Part shown: in pieces, positions 1 to 5,907 of the stretch
How the letters are laid out: each line of letters starts with the position of its first letter
Position numbering within the stretch: position 1 is the first letter of the stretch
Assembly (NCBI GenBank): GCA_007127655.1
Contig: SKYX01000041.1
Span: 1-9,633 of the forward strand
Length of the DNA: 9,633 nucleotides
Reading direction: 5' to 3'
Source of the DNA: Desulfonatronum sp.
Lineage (GTDB): Bacteria > Desulfobacterota > Desulfovibrionia > Desulfovibrionales > Desulfonatronaceae
The notes under the pieces: generated by a model
Told to the model about the DNA's origin: nothing
Databases searched by the model: none
What the model saw: the letters and a program-made list of their open reading frames with translations, nothing else
Made by a program: the position numbers and the translations under genes

Positions 1-31
1 CGCCGCCGGGCAAGCCCGGCGGCGGTTTTTT
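1..31 (+). terminator. Rho-independent terminator, plus-strand orientation, possibly bidirectional
   Basis: A 10-bp perfect GC-only stem (1-10 pairing with 15-24) encloses the 4-base loop CAAG and is followed by G and six Ts (26-31). The T tract is downstream of the hairpin only for plus-strand transcripts, so the primary client is probably a convergent gene to the left of the window. For the minus-strand tol-pal operon, which ends at 64, the same hairpin is preceded by six As. It could stop that transcript too if Ts follow beyond base 1, which cannot be seen here. The hairpin is certain; the bidirectional role is inference. Confidence 0.85.
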
Positions 32-63
32 GTTCATGATCGGTTCGAGAACCTTCCACATCC

Positions 64-639
64 CTACATATCGAGAACCCGGAACTGAGCGCGGCGGTTC
101 TGGGCCCAGGCGGTTTCGCTGCTAGCCGGATTCAAGGGACGTTCCTTGCCGTAGCTGACGATCTGCAGTCGATTGGGGCTGATGCCCAAAAGGACCAGGA
201 ACTCATACGCAGCCCGGGCGCGGCGCTCTCCCAAAGCCAGGTTATACTCCGAGGTGCCTCGTTCGTCGGTATGACCTTCGATCAGCAGGCGGATATCCGG
301 GTTCTGTTTCAACAACTCGGCCTTGGTCTGCAAGACTTCCCGAGCGTCAGGACGCAGGTCGTATCTGTCAAAGTCAAAATGAATCATGTTCGCGGTGATC
401 ATTTCAGCCACCTGGCCCAACCGCCCCCTTTCCGCCTCGGAACGCTCCCTGGCCAAGCGTTCTTCAGCCAACTGCTGCTCCCGCAGTCTGGCCTCTTCCC
501 GCAGCCTGGCCTCTTCAGCGGCCTGTTCGGCACTAACGCCCACAGGGCTCGAATCGACCTGCTTCTTGGCACAACCGGCCCCGAAGGCCAACATAATGGC
601 CAAAATCAGCCCCAAACCAACAACCCAATTTCCCCTCAT
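64..639 (-). CDS. pal: Pal, peptidoglycan-associated outer-membrane lipoprotein
   Basis: This 191-residue lipoprotein anchors the outer membrane to peptidoglycan and is the outer partner of TolB and TolA. The first 22 residues form a lipoprotein signal peptide ending at Cys23 (AFGAGC). The -3 position is Gly rather than the usual Leu/Val, so the lipobox is somewhat atypical. The residue after Cys is Ala, consistent with outer-membrane sorting. Residues 37-80 are rich in Glu, Arg, Ala and Leu and probably form a coiled coil or extended helix. Residues 85-190 are an OmpA-like domain with the motifs FDFDRYDL, EGHTDERGTSEYNLALGERRA and the closing NRRAQFRV, the signature that binds meso-diaminopimelate in peptidoglycan. 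The ATG is preceded by AAGGAG (647-652) at a spacing of 7. It is the last gene of the tol operon, 36 bases after tolB. No cpoB follows before the window ends. The long helix between lipid anchor and OmpA domain is larger than the short linker of E. coli Pal. Confidence 0.96.
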   Translation of the reverse strand: MRGNWVVGLGLILAIMLAFGAGCAKKQVDSSPVGVSAEQAAEEARLREEARLREQQLAEERLARERSEAERGRLGQVAEMITANMIHFDFDRYDLRPDAREVLQTKAELLKQNPDIRLLIEGHTDERGTSEYNLALGERRARAAYEFLVLLGISPNRLQIVSYGKERPLNPASSETAWAQNRRAQFRVLDM

Positions 640-675
640 ACCTTTTCTCCTTAAAAGACGTTGATGAAAAATGCC

Positions 676-2007
676 TCACGGTTGCAGCGCCCAGGCCGGC
701 GACGCAAACTCTCCCTCGCCCAGGGGCACCATCCGGGCCTTGTCGCCGTTCCGGGTGGTCAGGTAAACCTTGTATTCCCCACTCCGATTGGAACTGAAAG
801 CAATAAAGTAACTATCAGGTGCCCAAGCTGGACTGACATCATTTCTTGGTCCAAAAGTCAACTGCCGCTCCCTGCCCGTTAGCAGATCGTGCATAAAAAT
901 TCTATGCCCTTCGCTGGTTTGGCGCGAAAAAACCACCAACCGCCCATCCGGGCTGAGGCTGGGATTCGTATTGTAGGTGCCCTCGTATGTAACCCGGCGG
1001 GACTCCCCGGAGGCCCTGTCCACCACGAAAACATGCGGATTTCCAAGCCTGCTGGAGACATAGGCCATTTTGGAGCCCGTGGCGTCGAAACTCGGCGAAA
1101 TATCGATGGCCCAGCTCTGCACCACCCTTGGGCCCATGCGGAGGTCGTCGGAAAGCTGGTAGATATTCGGGCTGCCTTCTGGATTCAGACTGACGAAAAT
1201 ATTGCCTCTGTGATCGAATACCGGAGAAATAACACTGTTCCCAGGCAGTTGAACGCGCCGAACGTCACCGCTCTCCTTGTCCAGAATTCCCAGATAGTGC
1301 CGGCCATCGCTGATCAGGGTGAACACCAGGCGCCGGCCGTCCCTGGACCAGGCCGGGCTCATGCTGATGCCTCCCAGACTGGTCAACTGCCGCATCCCCT
1401 GGCCCAAAGGGGAAGAAGACCAGAGTTCCTTATTCTCGCCATGGGTCCGAACCACCGCCAGGGTGGAGCGGAAAAAATCTCCCTGCCCGGTCAGTTCCGC
1501 CATCAGGTCCGCGCAAAACCTGGCCGCGATCTCGGGCAGGTCCGCCGGTGTCGCCCCTGTATAAGCTCTGCCCAAAATCAGACGCTGTTCAAAAGTTTCG
1601 AAGACTCGCAGTTCCACTGGCCCGCCGGGACCGCCCCATCCTGCGGTCAGCACGAGATCGACCCGTTCCAGCCGGAACCGACGAAAATCCATGTCCTGAG
1701 CCGTAACTCCGGGCAGCACGTCCCCACCGAGGATACGGCTCCCCGGAACCAGCCGCAAAAACGGCATGAATCCGAGATAATCTTCCAAATACCCGGCCAA
1801 AGTCTCGGCTTCGACCGGCGGCGGCTGCCCCGCGGCCAGCCCGAGGGGCTTGGTCATGGCCATGTTCAGTTGGGATTGGCCCGGGCCGAAGATGTCAATG
1901 CTCAAGGTCTGTTGCGCGCCGACGCTGCGGACCGGGAAAACCACGCACAGCAGGATCAGCAAGCTTAGCGCCATGCGTCGCGGGTCAGATACGTGAAACA
2001 AATGCAT
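676..2007 (-). CDS. tolB: TolB, periplasmic beta-propeller of the Tol-Pal system
   Basis: This 443-residue periplasmic protein binds Pal and is released when TolA engages. A Sec signal peptide is visible: Arg10-Arg11, a hydrophobic core at about 13-27 and a probable cleavage after VGA (residue 31). The mature N-terminal domain (about 32-180) precedes a C-terminal beta-propeller (about 183-440) made of TolB/WD40-like repeats. The repeats include QLTSLGGISMSPAWSRDGRR (207-226), SPVFDHRGNI (261-270), DISPSFDATGSKMAYVSSR (302-320), NPSLSPDGRLVVFSR (348-362) and DVSPAWAPDSYFIAFSSNR (390-408). Length fits the family. The start is six bases after the tolA stop. The best ribosome site, AGGAG (2020-2024), lies inside the end of tolA at a long spacing of 12, so translation is probably coupled to tolA. 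An alternative ATG at 1974 would remove the basic n-region of the signal peptide and is less likely. Confidence 0.96.
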   Translation of the reverse strand: MHLFHVSDPRRMALSLLILLCVVFPVRSVGAQQTLSIDIFGPGQSQLNMAMTKPLGLAAGQPPPVEAETLAGYLEDYLGFMPFLRLVPGSRILGGDVLPGVTAQDMDFRRFRLERVDLVLTAGWGGPGGPVELRVFETFEQRLILGRAYTGATPADLPEIAARFCADLMAELTGQGDFFRSTLAVVRTHGENKELWSSSPLGQGMRQLTSLGGISMSPAWSRDGRRLVFTLISDGRHYLGILDKESGDVRRVQLPGNSVISPVFDHRGNIFVSLNPEGSPNIYQLSDDLRMGPRVVQSWAIDISPSFDATGSKMAYVSSRLGNPHVFVVDRASGESRRVTYEGTYNTNPSLSPDGRLVVFSRQTSEGHRIFMHDLLTGRERQLTFGPRNDVSPAWAPDSYFIAFSSNRSGEYKVYLTTRNGDKARMVPLGEGEFASPAWALQP

Positions 2008-2013
2008 ATTTGG

Positions 2014-2916
2014 TTACAACTCCTGAAGATTGAACGTGATGCGAATGGTGCGCAAATCAGGGCGGGGCGGAGGCGGCAGTTGTCCGGTCTCCTCCACGGC
2101 TCGCTCGGCGGATGCGTCGAAGCCGGAATGCCCGGAGGAGCTTACCACACGGCTGCCCAAGACACGACCATCCCGGTCCAGGGAGATATCCAGCACCGCG
2201 CTGAGATCCTGCCGGGAAGCGCCCTTGGGAAACCGCCACTGGGCCTTGACCCGGTTCTCCACCATTTGCGCGTACACCTCCAGCAGCCCCCCATAGCCGC
2301 TGCCGGCCTGTCCATCGGCTCCGCCCGGCCCCGAGGCCCCGCTTTGACGCAATCCGGCCAAGGCCTGATCCCTGGCATCCGGCTGGGCACGTTGCTCCAC
2401 GTCCCGTTGCACGGCCCCAAGGGCCTCGGCCATGATCTGCTCCCGGGTCGGCTCGGTCCGAGCTGGTTGTCGCGGCGGCTCTGGAGGTTTGGGAGGACTT
2501 GGAGCGGGTTTGGGCGGCTCTGGCTTGGGTTCCGGCTTAGGTTCAGGCTTAGGCTCTGGCTTGGGTGCCGGTTTAGGCTCGGGGGTCGGCTTGGGCGGCT
2601 CCGGGATGGGAACCTCGGCCTTGGGTTGCGGTGGAGGGGGCGCGGAGGGCTGTGGTGCCGGGGTGGGAACGGGTTTGGGCTGTTCCTGGACCGGGGGGGC
2701 CGGAGGTGCGGGGGCCGGAGCGGAAGGCGCCAACGGGGCGGGGCGGCCAGGAGCGGGCGGATCAAGGCGGACCAAGTCCACCTGATAGACCACGGGCTTA
2801 CTCAGATCGACCCGAATCTGCTTGCTGGAGGACAGCTGAAGCAATCCAAGCCCCAGCACGCTGACATGCAGGAGCAAGGACAGTCCAAAAACCATAACCT
2901 GGGTGGAAACGCCCAC
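2014..2916 (-). CDS. tolA: TolA-like / TonB-family energy transducer with proline-rich linker
   Basis: This 300-residue inner-membrane protein spans the periplasm and passes energy from TolQR to TolB-Pal. A single N-terminal anchor (about 8-30) includes SLLLH, a pattern typical of TolA/TonB anchors. Residues 53-156 are extremely rich in Pro, Glu, Lys and Ala and include EPKP repeats (113-132). Residues 157-190 look helical, and 195-208 are Gly-rich. The C-terminal domain (208-300; LLEVYAQMVENRVKAQWRFP, then a conserved SSSGHSGFDASAERAV segment) is of the TonB/TolA C type. Position between tolR and tolB argues for TolA function. The linker, however, looks like TonB rather than the Ala/Lys helix of E. 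coli TolA. The start chosen is GTG at 2916 with GAGG five bases upstream. ATG at 2895 is the only close alternative and has a poor ribosome site. The gene lies in the same frame as tolR, 39 bases after its stop. Confidence 0.88.
   Translation of the reverse strand: MGVSTQVMVFGLSLLLHVSVLGLGLLQLSSSKQIRVDLSKPVVYQVDLVRLDPPAPGRPAPLAPSAPAPAPPAPPVQEQPKPVPTPAPQPSAPPPPQPKAEVPIPEPPKPTPEPKPAPKPEPKPEPKPEPKPEPPKPAPSPPKPPEPPRQPARTEPTREQIMAEALGAVQRDVEQRAQPDARDQALAGLRQSGASGPGGADGQAGSGYGGLLEVYAQMVENRVKAQWRFPKGASRQDLSAVLDISLDRDGRVLGSRVVSSSGHSGFDASAERAVEETGQLPPPPRPDLRTIRITFNLQEL
2522..2581. repeat. Five tandem 12-bp units encoding EPKP repeats within tolA
   Basis: Five imperfect 12-base units in direct tandem, each beginning GGCTT or GGTTT on the plus strand (2522, 2534, 2546, 2558, 2570). 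They encode residues 113-132 of the TolA linker, EPKP or APKP. The units differ mainly at synonymous or conservative positions. Flanking sequence on both sides carries decayed versions. This is a coding minisatellite that could change length in 12-base, frame-preserving steps. Confidence 0.85.
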
Positions 2917-2955
2917 ACGTACCTCGATGATCCGACCTGTTACGACTGCTATGGC

Positions 2956-3366
2956 TCAGGGCTCCGTGGGCTCGGATTCGGCAACAATGCCCAACCGTTC
3001 CACGCCAGCTTCACGGGCCTCGGCCATCACCTGCACCACCAGCCCGTAGGGCACGTCCTTGTCCGCCCGGAGGTAGAGAATCCTGTCCCGGGTCTGGATC
3101 AAGCGTTCAACATGCTCGCCCAATTCGCCCAGCGCCACTTCGTATTGATCCAGAAAAATGGACCCGTCGCTCCGGATGGTCAGGACCAGGGTGTCTTCGT
3201 CCTGGGGAAGGGTCTGTACGGTTCGGGTCTGGGGCAGGTCCACCTCCAGCCCTTCGGTCATGAAGGGGGCCGTGACCATGAAAATCACCAGCAGCACGAG
3301 CATGACGTCGACGAACGGGACCACGTTCATCTGGTCCATGTATCCTTGACCGGTATGGCTTTCCAT
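2956..3366 (-). CDS. tolR: TolR, proton-channel and peptidoglycan-binding subunit of the Tol motor
   Basis: This 136-residue ExbD/TolR-family protein forms the proton-conducting motor with TolQ. A short cytoplasmic N-terminus is followed by one membrane segment (about 15-35). The strongly conserved NVVPFVDVMLVLLVIFMVTAP block includes Asp20, the membrane aspartate that carries protons in this family. The periplasmic domain (about 40-128) contains VDLPQT, the DGSIFLD strand and the LRADKDVPYG motif typical of TolR. Length matches the family. The ATG has AAGGAG (3375-3380) at spacing 8, and the start is 26 bases after tolQ. The short acidic tail SEPTEP is unremarkable. Confidence 0.96.
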   Translation of the reverse strand: MESHTGQGYMDQMNVVPFVDVMLVLLVIFMVTAPFMTEGLEVDLPQTRTVQTLPQDEDTLVLTIRSDGSIFLDQYEVALGELGEHVERLIQTRDRILYLRADKDVPYGLVVQVMAEAREAGVERLGIVAESEPTEP

Positions 3367-3392
3367 TCGACTCTCTCCTTGCCCGGCAGCGC

Positions 3393-4127
3393 CTAGATTT
3401 CGTGTTCCGCCAGCCCGTTTTCCTCGGGCTCCAACTGCCCGGAAACCCAGGGCAGTTCACGTTGGACCCGGTTCAAGAACGCCCCGGCGAAGTTGATCAG
3501 CTCCACCTCAATGCTGCCCAGCATTCCCCGAAAGAAATTGTAGGCCACGGACGCGGGAATGGCCACGGCCAAGCCGATGGCCGTGGCCACCAGGGCTTCG
3601 GACAGGCCTGGTGCCACAGTGGCCAGGGATGCGCTCCCCATCTGCCCGATGGCGTAGAAGGAGTGCATGATCCCCCAGACAGTGCCGAACAGTCCGATAA
3701 ACGGTGCAGTGCTGGCGCAGGTAGCCAGAAACGAAAGCGAGGAAGCCAAGTTTCGCACTGTGCTGCTGACGTTCTGGCGCAGGACTCGGCGCAGGTTGTC
3801 CATGGCGATCTTGCTCTTCTGGGCCGCGGGCATGGTGGCCCCTTCCAGCCGCTTCAACTCAGCCACGGCCTGATAGGCCAAGGGGTAGAGCGGCGAATCC
3901 GCACCGCGAGCCAGGATATGAACCGCCGATCCCAGGTCCGGGGCGCTCTGAAAGCGCTTGAAGTCCACCAGGGCCTGCTGCTTGGCCCGGCGCAAAATCA
4001 TGATCTTGTAGAAAATGATGCTCCAACTGGCCAGGGACATACCCACCAACAGCAGCATCACCAGTTGCACCACGATGGTCGCTTGGCGGACCAAGTCCCA
4101 AATGCCGGTTTGCGGAAGAAGCTCCAT
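3393..4127 (-). CDS. tolQ: TolQ, MotA/TolQ/ExbB-family motor subunit
   Basis: This 244-residue inner-membrane protein surrounds TolR in the proton-driven Tol motor. Three membrane segments are visible at about 16-38, 128-150 and 171-197, with the large cytoplasmic loop between the first and second, as expected for TolQ/ExbB. The family signature TAPFIGLFGTVWGIMHSF (about 140-157) and the APGLSEALVATAIGLAVAIPA segment (172-192) are both present. It is the first gene of the operon. The ATG is preceded by AGGAAA (4135-4140) at spacing 7. ExbB is the alternative family member, but adjacency to tolR, tolB and pal decides for TolQ. A 101-base gap upstream holds the only plausible room for an operon promoter. 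Confidence 0.96.
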   Translation of the reverse strand: MELLPQTGIWDLVRQATIVVQLVMLLLVGMSLASWSIIFYKIMILRRAKQQALVDFKRFQSAPDLGSAVHILARGADSPLYPLAYQAVAELKRLEGATMPAAQKSKIAMDNLRRVLRQNVSSTVRNLASSLSFLATCASTAPFIGLFGTVWGIMHSFYAIGQMGSASLATVAPGLSEALVATAIGLAVAIPASVAYNFFRGMLGSIEVELINFAGAFLNRVQRELPWVSGQLEPEENGLAEHEI

Positions 4128-4155
4128 AAAAATATTTCCTGTTTCTGTTCGTTAG

Positions 4156-4195
4156 TATTTATGCCGTTTCATACGCCCGCTCAAGTCCGGTTCAA
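4156..4195 (-). promoter_or_regulatory. Candidate sigma70-type promoters for the tol operon
   Basis: Two overlapping weak candidates lie in the cobB-tolQ gap on the minus strand. One has TTGAAC (4190-4195) and TATGAA (4168-4173) with a 16-base spacer. The other has TTGAGC (4179-4184) and TAAATA (4156-4161) with a 17-base spacer. Matches to consensus are partial (3-4 of 6 per box). This stretch is AT-richer than its surroundings and directly precedes the tolQ ribosome site. No operator is recognisable. Read-through from cobB is equally possible. Confidence 0.35.
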
Positions 4196-4203
4196 GTATC
4201 CGG

Positions 4204-4224
4204 CTCCTGACTTCAGACTTCTGC
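4204..4224. repeat. Three degenerate heptamer repeats downstream of cobB
   Basis: Three tandem 7-base units, CTCCTGA CTTCAGA CTTCTGC, lie immediately after the cobB stop codon (4229-4231), on its downstream side. The units share the pattern CTYCWGA with the last base changed. Similar 7-8-base runs occur at 4990-5026 and 5233-5246, so this is one of three such runs around the sirtuin gene. Confidence 0.55.
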
Positions 4225-4228
4225 CCCC

Positions 4229-4972
4229 TCACCCCAACCGTTCAGCCAGCTCCGGCAGGCACTCCTCGGCCGGCAGGTCCAAACGGACGTCCGCCAGATC
4301 GCCGTAGCTGGTCGGGCCCAGATTGATTTCCAGCACCCGTCCGCCTCCGGCCTTGACCTGGTAGGGGATGATGTTGGCCGGGGCCACGTCGCCAGAGGTG
4401 CCGACAATGACCGCCAGATCGGCCCGGCTGCTCCAGCGCTGGCTTTCGACCAGGGCCATCTGGGGAATGGCCTCGCCAAAAAAGACCAAAGACGGACGGA
4501 TCACCCCGCCGCAGGCCTCACACAGCCAGGGCAAGTCCGTCTTGGCCAACCCCTGAGCCGTCTCGGCGGGATAGTCGCGCCGACAGGCGTTGCAGTAAAA
4601 CCCACGGCAGTTGCCGTGAAACTCGATGACATTGCGCGTTCCGGCATTCTGGTGCAAACCATCGATGTTCTGGGTGATCACCACGTCCAGCCGTCCGGCC
4701 TGTTCTAGCCGGGTCAGCGCCAGGTGAGCCGGATTGGGCGCGGCGTTGCCGAACAGAGTCAAGGCATCCAGGAGAAACTCCCAGACCGCCTTGGGGTTGC
4801 GCTCCAGGCCCCAGGTGCTGGCCACCACGTTGGCGTCGAAGCGGGACCACAGCCCCCCGGGGCTGCGAAAATCCGGAATGCCGCTGGGCACGGAAATCCC
4901 GGCCCCGGTTAACGCGACGACGCTGCGTGCGGAACGCCAGAGGTCGGCCGCCTGGTCGATCAGATTGGGCAT
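4229..4972 (-). CDS. cobB: Sir2-family NAD-dependent protein deacylase (CobB-like)
   Basis: This 247-residue sirtuin removes acyl groups from protein lysines, consuming NAD and releasing nicotinamide and O-acyl-ADP-ribose. The NAD-binding motif GAGISVPSGIPDFRSPGGLW (23-42) is intact. So are QNIDGLHQNAG (101-111), the catalytic His119 in EFHGNC, and the structural zinc site Cys127, Cys130, Cys151 and Cys154. FFGE (164-167), GTS (191-193) and NLG (217-219) also fit. Where SIRT5 and E. coli CobB carry the Tyr-x-x-Arg pair that binds succinyl or malonyl groups, this protein has Leu-Leu-Asp-Ala (about 67-70). Plain deacetylation is therefore the better guess. The start chosen is ATG at 4972. A GTG at 4996 would add eight residues, but it falls inside a repeat, and neither start has a clear ribosome site. 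The gene stands apart, 271 bases from the upstream gene and 101 from tolQ. Confidence 0.9.
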   Translation of the reverse strand: MPNLIDQAADLWRSARSVVALTGAGISVPSGIPDFRSPGGLWSRFDANVVASTWGLERNPKAVWEFLLDALTLFGNAAPNPAHLALTRLEQAGRLDVVITQNIDGLHQNAGTRNVIEFHGNCRGFYCNACRRDYPAETAQGLAKTDLPWLCEACGGVIRPSLVFFGEAIPQMALVESQRWSSRADLAVIVGTSGDVAPANIIPYQVKAGGGRVLEINLGPTSYGDLADVRLDLPAEECLPELAERLG

Positions 4973-4989
4973 GATTTTGGGGAGTTTGG

Positions 4990-5026
4990 GGTTCACGGTT
5001 CAGGGGTTCAGCGGTTCACGGTTGAC
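4990..5026. repeat. Five tandem 7-8-base repeats (GGTTCAC type) upstream of cobB
   Basis: Five units in direct tandem: GGTTCAC, GGTTCAGG, GGTTCAGC, GGTTCAC and GGTTGAC. They begin 18 bases upstream of the chosen cobB start codon and include the alternative GTG at 4996. Unit length changes between 7 and 8, so this is a decayed or slippage-prone array, not a coding repeat. Confidence 0.75.
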
Positions 5027-5106
5027 GTTTTCGCCTCAATAAGCAGACCACGAGCGGGATGGTTTAATGCATGGGAGAACTCATTCCTTACGCTTTCGAG
5101 TGCGGT

Positions 5107-5118
5107 TGGACATGTCCA
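5107..5118. repeat. 12-bp perfect palindrome TGGACATGTCCA
   Basis: A perfect 12-base palindrome separated by only three bases from the longer palindrome at 5122-5149. It has the shape of a dimeric protein binding site, but no regulator can be assigned. It could also simply flank the larger element. Confidence 0.6.
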
Positions 5119-5121
5119 GAC

Positions 5122-5149
5122 GTAGGGGCGACCGGCCGGTCGCCCCTAC
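5122..5149. repeat. 28-bp perfect palindrome, REP-like
   Basis: Two 14-base arms, GTAGGGGCGACCGG and its exact reverse complement, meet with no spacer at 5135/5136. Short GTAGGGG...CCCCTAC palindromes of this kind are, to my knowledge, scattered in intergenic DNA of several unrelated bacteria, which suggests a REP-type dispersed element. There is no T tract on either side, so a simple terminator is unlikely, although the RNA would fold strongly on either strand. Confidence 0.8.
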
Positions 5150-5232
5150 AGTGCCGACAGATAGCATCAATGTGTCAGCCAATTGTGACCCACCCCCACC
5201 GAAACGTTCCCTTCATCCGCCTCGACCATCGA

Positions 5233-5246
5233 GGTTTCAGGTTTCA
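5233..5246. repeat. Duplicated heptamer GGTTTCA overlapping the PHP stop codon
   Basis: Two exact copies of GGTTTCA in tandem. The last three bases (5244-5246) are the stop codon TGA of the PHP gene on the minus strand. The unit resembles the GGTTCAC units at 4990-5026. Two copies alone could be chance; the notable point is the similar array nearby. Confidence 0.5.
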
Positions 5247-5900
5247 GCCCTTCCGCCGTCCTCGTTCCACCAAGGCCCACGAATTGGCCTCGGCTTGGAG
5301 ATATTCGTCCTGGGACAAGCCGGCGCCTAGGGCGACGCGGCGGCGTTGGTCGCGGGAGATCAGGTCTGTCGGAGCGTGGGCGTCGTTATTGATCACCAGT
5401 TTCGCGCCGAAACGTCGCGCCAGGGCCGCTACGTGGCCGTTGGTCAGGCTGTGGCCCTTGCGGGTGGTGATCTCCAGGTGCACGCCCCGCTCGGCGGCCA
5501 GTTGAGCCTCCTCGGGGGTGATCAGCCCGGGGTGGGCCAGGATGTCCACTCCGGCCTCGATGGCCGCGAGGTTCGTACCTATTTCCACGGGTTCGACTAT
5601 GGTTTCGCCGTGGACGACCACCAGTTGGGCCCCGTTCATCCGCGCCGAATCCGCCAGCCGAGAGATCAATCCGGGAGGTACGTGGGTCAATTCCACGCCC
5701 AGCAGGATGTCCAGCCCAAAATACATAGCGCCCTGGGCGGCCACACGGCCCACGTTTTCCAGGACCAGAAACATATTGCTGGCATCCACATGGTCGGTGA
5801 AGGCCATGGCCTGGTATCCGGCGGCCTTGGCTCGGCGGGCCAGTTCACCAGGCAGCAGGGCCCCGTCGCTGAACAGGGTGTGGGTGTGCAGATCAATCAT
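5244..5900 (-). CDS. PHP-domain metal-dependent phosphoesterase (histidinol-phosphatase-like)
   Basis: This 218-residue protein consists almost wholly of a PHP domain, a trinuclear-metal fold that hydrolyses phosphoesters. Metal ligands can be followed in order: His5 and His7 (DLHTHT), Asp12 (SDG), His37 (TDH), Glu70 (GVEL), His97 (VHGE), His123 (DILAHPG), and Asp173 and His175 (NNDAH). It is shorter than classical HisK histidinol phosphatases and has no second domain. No histidine genes are nearby, so the substrate is unknown; a nucleotide or other small phosphoester is equally possible. The ATG is 7 bases after the nuclease gene and has no visible ribosome site, which suggests translational coupling. 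The last codon overlaps a heptamer duplication. It appears to be the last gene of the co-directional string that runs from the right edge. Confidence 0.88.
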   Translation of the reverse strand: MIDLHTHTLFSDGALLPGELARRAKAAGYQAMAFTDHVDASNMFLVLENVGRVAAQGAMYFGLDILLGVELTHVPPGLISRLADSARMNGAQLVVVHGETIVEPVEIGTNLAAIEAGVDILAHPGLITPEEAQLAAERGVHLEITTRKGHSLTNGHVAALARRFGAKLVINNDAHAPTDLISRDQRRRVALGAGLSQDEYLQAEANSWALVERGRRKG

Positions 5901-5907
5901 AAGCGGA

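Larger units (their letters stand above)
4973..5243. other. Intergenic region between the PHP gene and cobB
   Basis: This 271-base gap contains no gene that I can support. It holds a 7-8-base tandem array (4990-5026), a 12-bp palindrome (5107-5118), a 28-bp palindrome (5122-5149) and part of a heptamer duplication at the PHP end. No convincing promoter, riboswitch or T-tract terminator was found on the minus strand. Short open frames on the plus strand lack ribosome sites or recognisable protein character. Confidence 0.7.

Noticed and set aside
889..1968. Long open frame on the plus strand opposite tolB.
   Set aside because: It is antisense to a certain tolB, has no recognisable domain or ribosome site, and its composition is what a GC-rich complement gives.
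2522..2581. Regular 12-base repeats considered as a CRISPR-like array.
   Set aside because: There are no spacers, and the units are contiguous and in frame, encoding EPKP in TolA.
1993..3396. A 467-codon open frame on the plus strand opposite tolA and tolR.
   Set aside because: Its low-complexity Gly/Arg/Leu stretches mirror the Pro-rich tolA linker. It spans two well-supported genes and has no family features.
3402..4307. Plus-strand open frame opposite tolQ and the end of cobB.
   Set aside because: It is the antisense shadow of tolQ, rich in His, Gln and Gly without domain character.
5122..5149. The 28-bp palindrome as an intrinsic terminator of the PHP operon.
   Set aside because: There is no T tract on the minus-strand 3' side, and the two arms meet with no spacer, so any RNA loop must come from within the stem.
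5067..5330. Small plus-strand open frames in the gap upstream of cobB.
   Set aside because: They run through the palindromes and into the PHP gene, with no ribosome site or domain.
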